A DNA stretch of 31,992 nucleotides from Pelargonium nanum (Eukaryota; Streptophyta; Magnoliopsida; Geraniales; Geraniaceae): the NCBI GenBank assembly GCA_036897485.1, contig JAYMTF010000662.1, positions 1-31,992 of the forward strand, given 5' to 3'. The notes beneath the pieces are model-generated. The model made no database searches. It had not been told where the DNA came from and worked only from the letters and a program-made list of their open reading frames with translations. Both the position numbers and the translations under genes were made by a program. Shown here one piece after another: positions 24,601 to 31,992 of the stretch (its first letter is position 1; every line of letters starts with the position of its first letter).

Positions 24601-24766
24601 CGGCCATAAGGATCAGCAACACAAGCCCTGACCTCGTTCCGCCTCGCGCGCGATTTCTAGTTTCCGGAACTTTTTCAGCTCTCGGCTTCTCGGTGGCCCC
24701 GTCGCCGCTCGGCGCAGCCGGGGGCGGCGTCGGATTTGCCGGAGATTTCCGAGACTTTGGCGGCAT
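15682..24766 (-). CDS. ERMP1: Endoplasmic reticulum metallopeptidase 1-like, M28 family
   Basis: Thirteen exons on the minus strand, in transcript order: 24766-24419, 23935-23697, 22926-22770, 22550-22473, 21765-21691, 21575-21456, 19903-19739, 19581-19059, 18825-18669, 18242-18133, 17434-17322, 17037-16680, 16001-15682. All introns are GT-AG, phases agree, and 2763 bases encode 920 residues, near the usual plant length. A basic Pro-rich N-terminal tail and one membrane helix (about 47-63) precede the luminal M28 domain. Probable zinc and catalytic residues are H189 and D191 (SSHIDTVF), D201 (AGDCSS), E235/E236 (NTGEEEG), E262 (IDLEAMG) and H337 (VYHTKND). Several membrane helices follow in exons 8-11, then a soluble C-terminal domain ending LPVNF. 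Relatives are ER-resident zinc aminopeptidase-like proteins; mammalian FXNA/ERMP1 acts in ovarian follicle organisation, while the plant role is unclear. The gene appears intact. Confidence 0.95.
17760..18060 (-). mobile_element. Fossil LTR-retrotransposon Gag fragment in ERMP1 intron 10
   Basis: Inside the intron between exons 10 and 11, the minus strand shows a Lys-rich Gag-tail-like stretch followed by a CCHC zinc-knuckle-like motif ([13 protein letters not shown]). This is typical of LTR retrotransposon Gag, more like Ty1/copia, though the family is uncertain. Only a small broken piece remains, with no LTRs or pol in view, so it is old. Confidence 0.6.
20190..20460 (-). mobile_element. 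Possible LTR-retrotransposon end fragment in ERMP1 intron 6
   Basis: Words such as GACACTTCAACACACCTCAG, GCTCTGCACGTGGACCAG and AATACCATATTAAAG resemble a dispersed plant LTR end next to a Met-tRNA primer site read on the other strand. The fragment is degraded and without visible partners. It is a fossil; the assignment rests on remembered resemblance only. Confidence 0.35.
20514..21183. mobile_element. Non-autonomous hAT-like DNA element (MITE) in ERMP1 intron 6
   Basis: The ends form terminal inverted repeats, AGGAATGGTCAC (20514-20525) against AGAGATGGTCAC on the other strand (21172-21183), with 10 of 12 matching. The flanks carry GGTGAAC (20507-20513) and AGTGAAC (21184-21190), a 7-base near-duplication; hAT elements make 8-base duplications. 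Both ends are rich in CCCATCCCTGTC/CCCGCGGGG-type words, as in a widespread plant hAT-like MITE family. The AT-rich centre has no transposase. At about 670 bases it is inert in the intron. Confidence 0.6.
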
Positions 24767-24981
24767 TTTGGTGTGCGATTGTTGAGAGTACAGACTGTGG
24801 TTGAATAAGAGGAGATGACGTCACTTAACTTGATGATCCAGTGCTCCGCCGCAGCATTATGAGTCACGCTGCCAAGCCTCTGGAGCGTTGAAGATAAGTT
24901 GAATATAGTCAACGATTAGATACTCATTTTTTTAGTCAGTAAAAAAAAAGAAAAAAAAAAGACCTCTCTCGTTTTGAGAAC
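24767..24981 (-). promoter_or_regulatory. ERMP1 leader and promoter region, shared with the RPL12 remnant
   Basis: The 215 bases between the ERMP1 start codon and the L12 remnant must hold the ERMP1 leader and possibly its core promoter, unless the promoter extends into the remnant. No convincing TATA box is seen on the minus strand. An A-rich run at 24942-24960 lies next to the remnant. Confidence 0.4.
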
Positions 24982-25396
24982 GTGCACTTGTCCAGTTGTC
25001 GCCGGCGGTGAGGTCGGCGCGGCGAGTTCACTCGCCCCCAAAACAGGTCCACTCGGTCTATCTCGACGATAATCGGAGAAGACATCGCCGGAGAGACCGG
25101 AAAGGACTGGAAGGGTCTGGGCGTCACCGTCAAGCTCACTGTCCAGAATTGGCAGGCCAAGGTCTCCGTCGTCCCCTCCGCCGCGACCGCAAGAAGGTGA
25201 AGAACATCAAGCACAGCGGCAACATTTAAAATTGCCAAGGTCATGAGGCCGAGGTCGATGGCAAAAGGAGCTGAGCGGGACTGTGAAGGAGATTCTGGGA
25301 ACGTGTGTGTCTGTTGGATGCACCGTCGACGGGAAGGATCCGAAGGATTTGCAGGAGGTGATCGATGGTGGTGATGTCGAGGTTCCTGGAGAATGA
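24982..25396 (+). pseudogene. RPL12: Broken copy of cytosolic ribosomal protein L12 (uL11)
   Basis: Remembered eudicot L12 protein aligns in pieces across three frames: [12 protein letters not shown] near the start, then [20 protein letters not shown], then [14 protein letters not shown], then [13 protein letters not shown]-like sequence and [20 protein letters not shown], ending EVPGE at a TGA (25394-25396). The first dozen or so codons are missing. Two internal deletions are clear: about 36 bases after the SVVPSAA region near 25185, and about 20 bases after GNI near 25227. Smaller frame changes occur elsewhere. Functional L12 is a roughly 166-residue protein of the 60S stalk base. The copy has no introns, but many plant L12 genes lack them too, so retroposition is not proven. 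It stands head to head with the ERMP1 gene, about 215 bases away. Confidence 0.88.
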
Positions 25397-25553
25397 GCTA
25401 TCATGGTGTGTAATGTTATTTTTCATTTTTTTTTTCAGAATTTTGATGATTATTTCACGAATTTAACTGAATTTTGGATTTTGATATGTAATTTAGCTTT
25501 TTATGTTTGCTCTTCAATTGTGTGCTCTACCATTTGTGTCATTAGAGACTTAG

Positions 25554-25632
25554 AGTCATAGCTTGTATTGTTGATATCGGCATTTTGTCATCAGTAGTCA
25601 TATGCTTGTATTGTTGATATCTGCATTGTGCT
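25554..25632. repeat. Short tandem duplication, ~42-bp period
   Basis: The word GCTTGTATTGTTGATATC occurs at 25561 and again at about 25603, with matching flanks (AGTCATA before, GCATT after). This is a simple local duplication in non-coding DNA downstream of the L12 remnant. Confidence 0.75.
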
Positions 25633-26493
25633 ATTGAGCATCTGATTGGTCGATGTGTCGATCGTGTATTGTAGCCTGTAGGTGTGTACTTTGAGATGAC
25701 ACCGATATGAATGACCTTTTGGTGCTTACCGGATAAATGTGCTTATATTATCTGTGAAAAGAAGGGTTCTATGTAAGGGCATGCTGTAATATAGTAACGA
25801 TAAAGTTATATCAGTAATGGAATATCTTTAAATTCATGCATCTAGGTATATGGAACATCTGTCAATTATCTCAACCAGTGCGAATACCCTATGTTTCTCT
25901 ATGTGGAGTTCTGATAACTTGGCCTTGTGAGAATTAGGGATATGGAGAACAGTAGACAAAATGGCTCAAGATAAAGGCGAGTACTAGGTGTGAAGTAGTT
26001 GGCAGAATATGTTGTATACTACAATAGGAGTTTCTTGATGTTTATTTCTCGGGACAGAGGGCTGCATATGTGTGAAACTCTTTTTCCTCCTTCCTAGTAG
26101 TCTGTTAGCCACTTGTTCTATATATTATTTGTATGTAAGGCTGTTGTTTTCTTCCATTTCTTGTCTTTTTTTTTATACATAAAAAATCATTGCTCATATG
26201 TTTTGCTAATTGTTTAATTGCTGACAATTGGTGAATGGAGAGTGAGCGGATTTGAAATTGGTCGTCAAAACTATCGGTTTAGTTCAATGCTATGGTGAGT
26301 TAATGTTTGAAGGATCTGAAGATCCAAAACACGCATACAATGCGATTTAGTAGACTGAGCAGAAAAGGGGGGATTTAGAAGATTAACTATACTCTGACTG
26401 TGATAGACCCTTGATTGCTTTTGGTTAGAGAAAAAAGGACTTACAGTTGGGGGCACTAGTAAGTAGTAATTAGTAGAAGATATGTGGATATGA

Positions 26494-26497
<4 letters not shown>
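25633..26497. other. Non-coding DNA downstream of the L12 remnant
   Basis: T-rich, moderately AT-rich sequence with no coding region of note. Its composition resembles intron or 3' UTR sequence, and it may have been carried along with the L12 copy if that arose by DNA duplication, but I cannot show this. Confidence 0.4.

Positions 26498-26526
<29 letters not shown>
26498..26526. repeat. (AT)n microsatellite
   Basis: About 14 uninterrupted AT/TA dinucleotide units. It is likely length-polymorphic. Confidence 0.95.
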
Positions 26527-26783
26527 ACTTTGTTTAAAACCAAGTTTTTTTCAGATCATTTGCATTCACAAGGTTCATAATATACGGGTCCAAGCCACGA
26601 ATGCAGTTCTACAATGACTATCATTCTACTCATTTCCTAACTATCACACGACTGTTTGGGTCTTTAGTTTTTTGTTGATGATTGGTTTTGTTAGTAATTA
26701 ATTTTAGAAGCTCAAAGTTTCTTCAAAGGAAAAAGAAGATCAAAGTGTATTATTGGTGGTAGTATTGAAGGGTTATTATTTTA

Positions 26784-26830
26784 CGTTGAGGTATTTCTTT
26801 TTTTTGATAAGCCGTTGAGGTATTTCTTTT
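26784..26830 (-). mobile_element. Tiny LINE-type insertion scar between 18-bp direct repeats
   Basis: Perfect 18-base direct repeats, CGTTGAGGTATTTCTTTT, at 26784-26801 and 26813-26830 flank just 11 bases. On the minus strand these read GCTTATCAAAA, running into more A residues. Many plant LINEs end in TTATC plus poly(A), so this looks like an extreme 5' truncation with its target duplication. Replication slippage is an alternative. Confidence 0.55.
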
Positions 26831-27039
26831 ACATGTTAACTTCTAGGGGACCAGAACACACTGTCTATTGGAAAATTGATGATTGGTTTATTACCTTTGT
26901 TCAGAAGATTAGTAACTTTGGATTTTGATACTAACAATTGATTAGATTTCTCAAAAGAATAAAAAGGTTGAGTGATTTCTGGTTGTTGGTTGGCCAGAAC
27001 TGATGTAGTTCAAGACAACAAATATTTAATTAAATTTAC

Positions 27040-27063
27040 ATGTGTGCGTGCGTGCATGTGTGT
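27040..27063. repeat. GT/GC-rich dinucleotide repeat
   Basis: An imperfect alternation of TG, CG and CATG units (TGTGTGCGTGCGTGCATGTG). Alternating purine-pyrimidine runs like this can adopt left-handed helix and vary in length. Confidence 0.7.
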
Positions 27064-27748
27064 CTTACTGTGAACTTCTCCATGCATGACACGTGGAGGT
27101 AAATGCTTGGCCCTTCCTTTTGAGTTGAACTGGTTTGGAGGGGGCAGTGGGCAGTTGTTTTCTTCTTCAGATCTGGTGCTCTCAAGTGTTCGAAGCTTCC
27201 TTTGTCTTTGTTGATATAGCTGTCAAGCACTGCCTCTCGACAGCGATTATTAGAATGCATTTTAGAGATATTGGTTATTGACACTTAGGAATGTCATTAT
27301 TATTAAGCCCTACATTGCAAGAATAATGCATTTTTTGAAGTCTTATTAGGTATTAAGTCGCTAAGTTCATATAAACTAGTGTTGACTTGTTTCTAAGATG
27401 CTGAATTTGACTCAGTGTCATCTGATATGGGCCTGTGTTAACCAAATATTCCATGTGGGAGTGGTCACCCACTTGTCTTGCCTCTAGTCAAGTTCTGGCC
27501 AGTAGCTCACTTGTAGAATTGCATGGTTCTCCAAATTACGAAAACATGATGTGGAGGTATATGCTAGTGCATTTCCCTGATGTAAAATGTCCATTGCGTC
27601 CCTTGTCCATCGGTTTTCTCGGATGAATTGTTTCATATGTTCGTCGTATTGGGTTCTCATTTTTCTGCAGATCTACCCATTCATGTTATAATTTGGATTC
27701 ATTGATCTTCTTGCTTACGATAAAGTATAATTATGCATTTTTTTCAGG
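27064..27748. other. Non-coding DNA, no gene recognised
   Basis: A 63-codon frame at 27435-27626 starts MLTKYSMWEWSPTCLASSQ and has slightly more balanced composition than its surroundings. It matches no family I know and has no promoter or signal features, so it is not called as a gene. Confidence 0.4.
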
Positions 27749-27834
27749 ACAGGATATTTTTTGGCGCTGTGAGGGGACAAAAGAACCGTGAATGAAAACC
27801 CGAAAAGCCATCAAAAGTTGTGGATCAGAGACAG
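27749..27834 (+). ncRNA. Exon-like segment between strong splice signals
   Basis: The segment follows a T-rich acceptor (TGCATTTTTTTCAG) and ends at GAGACAG|GTATGT, a near-consensus donor. Its composition is richer in G and C than the flanks, but all three frames are soon closed or unrecognisable. It could be an untranslated exon or part of a long non-coding transcript, or chance. Confidence 0.25.
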
Positions 27835-28041
27835 GTATGTATACTATACGTCGGCAGATGATTTTGTTATTGTTGTTGTGTGCCGAAAAGTTCCAAATGG
27901 TCCAAAGTATTGATGTTCAGTAACAGGAATCTTGAATTTCTTGTGCCCTACCATGTTAAATGGGACATGTTAGACAGGTTGGAAGATACAAACTTTCAAC
28001 TTTCTACAGGAAAATTCCTCCATATGCATCTTCAGCCATAG

Positions 28042-28255
28042 TTTTTTTTTTTTTTTCCGGAAAGAACCGAAACTCTCATCCCGCAAAGATGGAGTCTTGC
28101 ATCAAGTAAATACGAGTGATAAACATATCTTTTGTGTATACAGGAGATACCAGTGACTAATCCGTAAAGCGTGTTACAAGACATGTTCATAAAGCGCGTC
28201 AAAACGCTCGATCCACCAAAATAAGACATGACAGAGATAATGATGTTTGAGATAC
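28042..28255 (-). mobile_element. LINE-like 3' end in reverse, with poly(A)
   Basis: A T run at 28042-28056 is followed by CCGGAAAGAACCGAAACTCTC. On the minus strand this is GAGAGTTTCGGTTCTTTCCGG plus poly(A), a 3' end that fits a plant non-LTR retroposon. The body, up to about 28255, has balanced composition unlike the AT-rich flanks. No clear target duplication was found, so the far end is approximate. Confidence 0.5.
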
Positions 28256-28290
28256 GAGGTAGTGTTTACTCAAAAACCCTAATCCATTTG

Positions 28291-28455
28291 AGTAATTATA
28301 GCTCAATGATGGTTGTTTTTGCCAACCAATAATATCTTGGATGTAACTGAAGAATCCTAAAAGCATTATTTTGCATATGAAGTGAATAATTGCAGCTCAA
28401 TAATTGTGACAAAAATAGTGTTTTGCCGACCAATAATATCTTTTGATGTATCCAA
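28291..28455. repeat. Degenerate direct duplication of a ~60-bp segment
   Basis: Two related stretches, near 28291-28352 and 28383-28455, share AATT(A/G)(T/C)AGCTCAAT, then a spacer and GCC(A/G)ACCAATAATATCTT followed by GATGTA. The copies differ by several substitutions and small gaps, so the duplication is old. Confidence 0.65.
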
Positions 28456-31023
28456 ACTATTTGGAAAATTGCTAATTTTGTTTGAATATGGTGAGTTGTC
28501 AATATTATGGTCTAAAATCAAATCTCAATTTGATTTGGGTACTGTGCACCATAGTTAAAACTGAGGATAGAGTTTTTGTTCTTATGATTCTATCTAGATC
28601 AAATTGAATTAGTCAGTGCTCAATATGATGATTGGACACCAAGAAAAGAAAAATGTGACTATGATTTGGTGATCCAACACAATTATAAAACGTCTCGAAC
28701 TGTTTCATTACAAACTCGATATGATTATAAAATGTGTAAGCGTAAAGCTCGTCTCAAAACCTGTTGTAATCGTTTTGTTTTTCAACAACTTCGGCTGTAA
28801 AAATGTGGCTAATTTGTCGGTTATGAAATGATGTACTGAGTGTGATTGCTTGTGGAACTGGTTGTAGATTTATAGACACCACCATATCACCGTCCAATCC
28901 ATCAACAGCTCTATTGGACTATTCTCATCATAGTCGGTTCAAAATGGACCGATCACAACATTTTTTTATTTTTTGAATTATGAATCATAAAAAATAATAA
29001 TTCAAATGATATTTTCATAATCAATATTCGAATGATTACATAGCTCTAGTAATTTAGATTTTGTATTTGCATACCTTAAATTCGATTTGATACTATGTGT
29101 AACTCAGTTCATCTGACTTTTGAAATGAGCGTTGTTCAATTTGTGTCAAGTCATACAAATATGTACAATTCAGCATATTTCACACCTAAAAGTTGAAACT
29201 CAACAAGATTTGAAATTCGATCAAACTTGAAGTATTTTCGGGATGAATTCAAATTCGACTTTACCGACCCGAACCTGACCTAATATCAATTCGTCAGCTG
29301 CACTTAACAAATTTATGTTAATGATATCGCTGGTAATTCATGCTTAAACAACAATTAATGAGGAGCAATTAGCATGTCAAACTTAAAATTTGAGGGAATA
29401 TATTAGTGGCATTACTTATATATAGTGAATATTTGTATTGCTGTCAATTTTCAACATGGAAGGCCACTTGTTGGCAACAATAAGGACAATTGCATGACAA
29501 TAATGAAATGGACCGACCAAATAATTCATTAATTTAATTTTGTGGACAACACTATTCTTGAGAATTTGCCACAAACTCCCTCACTTCCTCCTGCTAGACC
29601 TACTAGTTTGTTTTCTATTTTCTAGTGTTTGAATTTGGTGTACAATAAAAAGCAAACATTAAATTGAACTTAGTTGTTCGAATTGAGTTTTGACATTGAA
29701 TTGGATTAGTTTAACTGTTGTTTCAATCACAATCCTACAAATTTAGAGTGTGATTTTTCAAGATCTATCACTGTGTATTTAGGGCAATAACGAGGTGTTA
29801 ACGTTGGCAAAACTAAGTTCATCGATTTAAAATTAGTGATCTTAAATTTGATGCATATCAATTTAATGTACAAATGAACAAGACTTGTATAAGTAGATAA
29901 ACAACGTGTAATATATAAATGTATATTTGTAGATATCTTAAGTTGAAATTGAAAATGTTCTATACACTAAATAATTAACTTCTTGAATAATTGGTCACCA
30001 AATTTATTTATTTTACATAGTTACGAAAGGTATAATACAATTTACATGACAATGTAGTATTGTATCAATGATACATCTGATGTGAACCAATTAATTTATT
30101 CACATTTTGTTATTATAATATTTGTTTATTAGCATGCAAACATATAAAATATCGAATATGTTAAAATTAAATTCAGACTACGTACAAGACCAACAAGCTA
30201 ATCATCACCATGAATAAATATATACAAATTCATGCTTAATTATAGTGGCAATAAATATATAGAAGGGGAAATTCTAATTTTGTTCTTCCCCAAATTGCTT
30301 TTATTTGGGTAATTGGCTTCACTTTCACTATAAATAAATGACAACATATGCTAATAAAACAAAGGTTGTAAGGTCAAGAACAAATAATGAAATAAGTGAT
30401 GTTTGTTTTGATGTAAATTAAGCCTCATGCATGATCTTCATATTAGCCTCTTTTTGCTAGGCTGTCTTGACCTACCAAATACATGTATTTGTCTTTTTAT
30501 TTTATTTTATGGGCCCCAACTCCCAAGTCTCTTAATCAATATCTCTATCATGTGACATTGGAGGATTAGAGGAACTAATAAACATTTATATATATATATT
30601 GGTCCATCATAAAGTAAAGAAGAAATGAGATTGTGTATGTGATCCTTGGGATAGAGGACAAATATAGAGCAAAAAGTTTTCATGATAAATTATTTATATT
30701 ATTTTCACACCTCATATACAATACAATATGTTAATTAGCAACCATATGGGAAGATGGATCCAATTTTTTTGATCCTTGATGGATCTTTGGCCTAAAGGGA
30801 CAAAATATATTGCTATTAAACTGTATTATCTCCATAGAGAACAAAAGATGATCTTCATAATTAAGTGAAGAGATTATGATTTTATTTGTTTCTTTAGTCC
30901 CAAAATGTTATAATAATGCAGGGAAATTTCCTTTAAAAAATCAGTGGAATCATATTTTAATTTCTCTGAAATATATGCATGGTTGTAGCACTTTCAAATT
31001 CAATGATGTGGTTTGAAATCATT
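28456..31023. other. Gene-free AT-rich intergenic DNA
   Basis: No coding region, RNA gene or complete element was recognised on either strand. Short AT runs (for example near 30590) and homopolymers are frequent. The T-rich and A-rich composition is typical of plant intergenic DNA. Confidence 0.5.
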
Positions 31024-31069
31024 TGTGTATTATTAGCATGATAAGTTTGAATAATCCTAATAATACACA
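31024..31069. repeat. AT-rich perfect hairpin, 13-bp stem and 20-base loop
   Basis: TGTGTATTATTAG (31024-31036) is the exact reverse complement of CTAATAATACACA (31057-31069). The flanks outside the arms do not pair well. The hairpin is too short and AT-rich to call as a microRNA precursor; it could be a cruciform-forming site or the core of a decayed MITE. Confidence 0.6.
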
Positions 31070-31800
31070 TTTGAAATAATAATAATTTCACTGATATGGT
31101 GGCATTAGAGATTTTATAGTTTTTGGGACGTGCCATTGTGTTCATCGTTAATACGATGATTATTTTTCTCAGAAGTTCTAACTAAGCTTACAGTTACTCA
31201 ACAAAAATAAAGCGAAATTGTAGAGGGTTCTATTTGGTGTTGATGGGAAGAGTTTTTATAAATATAATATTCATGTTAACGGACTATATATTGTCTTATC
31301 CATAATGTAAATATTTTTTGACGCAACATTATCTAACATATTTGGCACAACACGACCCAACATATAGAATAATATTCTTATTTGTGCGTGCCGGGCGTGT
31401 CATAACATGACTAATTCATCGTGAGCGCGTATTTTGAGGGCTCAACACAATTACCAAAATATATTGCATATTGTGTTACGACACAAATTACTAGTTTTAT
31501 CTAGAATGTTGGTCGCGTGGATTGTATGTGTGATTAATAATATTCACACACACAAAATGTTACTCGTATATCACAACATGTTTGACCTGATTTTACTTAA
31601 CTTGTCACTTGATATAACTCGATTCGCGCTACAAATCTTCTCACATAAATTATTTATTCTTATTTTTTAACTTTTAATTTATTTATAATCATAGTGGCAC
31701 GTGTTAAAAATGTTTCAATACGAAATACGAGTAATTAATAAACATTTGTTTTCTAAAAAAAAAAACATTTGAAATGCAATTCAAATATAGCATTCTTATT
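31070..31800. other. Gene-free DNA, possible old repeat in the middle
   Basis: Between about 31310 and 31630 there are recurring ACACGACCCAACA, CGTGCCGGGCGTGTCATAACA and GTGTTACGACACAA words, which resemble a dispersed plant repeat rich in CGTGTC. No ends or target duplication are visible, so it is left unclassified. Confidence 0.35.
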
Positions 31801-31809
31801 TTAATCTGT

Positions 31810-31992
31810 ATTGAATAAGTGCTTGTTTGGTAACACTTCTAAGAAGCTAGAAGTGGCTTCCAACAACTTCTAAAAGCTATGATTGTTTGCTAACAAAAGC
31901 AAAGAGAAGTGCTTTTTAATCAAAATACAAAAAATACTAATTCAAAATTATATTTTGAAATGACTAAAATGTACATGATTATAAAATATAAA
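31810..31992. repeat. Partial dispersed repeat running off the window
   Basis: The stretch AGTGCTTGTTTGGTAACACT with later repeats of AAGCTAGAAGTGGCTTCC and AAAGAGAAGTGCTTTTTAAT resembles a common eudicot non-autonomous repeat rich in AGTGCTT and AAGC words. Only one side is in view, so its class and boundaries cannot be set. Confidence 0.4.

Noticed and set aside
31024-31069. microRNA precursor
   Set aside because: The 13-base stem is shorter than a microRNA duplex and is nearly all A and T.
1-31992. CRISPR array, bacterial operon or biosynthetic cluster
   Set aside because: No regularly spaced identical repeats occur, and the three intact genes are spliced, independently oriented plant nuclear genes with unrelated roles.

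Overview
This window looks like a plant nuclear genome, probably a core eudicot. It is AT-rich and intron-bearing, its coding exons use canonical GT-AG introns, and it carries plant-specific transcription factor families and typical plant retroposon debris. Similarity recalled from memory is to woody eudicots, perhaps Rosaceae, but the family cannot be fixed from sequence alone.

Layout: 1-1140 is non-coding DNA rising into a promoter with a G-box and a TATA box. 1140-2090 is CT-rich leader-like sequence with a good 5'-UTR-type intron. 2553-4240 (+) is a two-exon GATA8/BME3-type zinc-finger gene. 4850-10590 is gene-free AT-rich DNA holding a 5'-truncated LINE with a perfect 17-bp target duplication, a tRNA-derived SINE with a near-perfect 12-bp duplication, and a LINE 3' end. 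10700-13948 (+) is an auxin response factor of the ARF10/16 type (three coding exons plus a leader intron), with a perfect miR160 target site and a short upstream ORF across the leader intron. 15682-24766 (-) is a 13-exon gene for an ER-membrane M28 metallopeptidase (ERMP1-like), tail to tail with the ARF. Its introns contain a hAT-like non-autonomous element and old LTR-retrotransposon fragments. Just upstream of that gene, on the opposite strand, is a broken copy of cytosolic ribosomal protein L12 (24982-25396). 25400-31992 has no convincing protein gene; it holds microsatellites, small duplications, a LINE 3' end, a tiny LINE-style insertion scar, an AT-rich hairpin and the edge of a dispersed repeat.

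The three intact genes are not an operon or cluster: a GATA regulator, a miR160-controlled auxin-response repressor and an ER protease gene are simply neighbours. I reconstructed exon borders by hand. All coding junctions keep frame and give predicted proteins of 344, 690 and 920 residues. I do not see a new biological system. The most worthwhile leads are the ARF leader uORF that crosses a splice junction, the possible second promoter of the GATA gene, and the retroposition scars.
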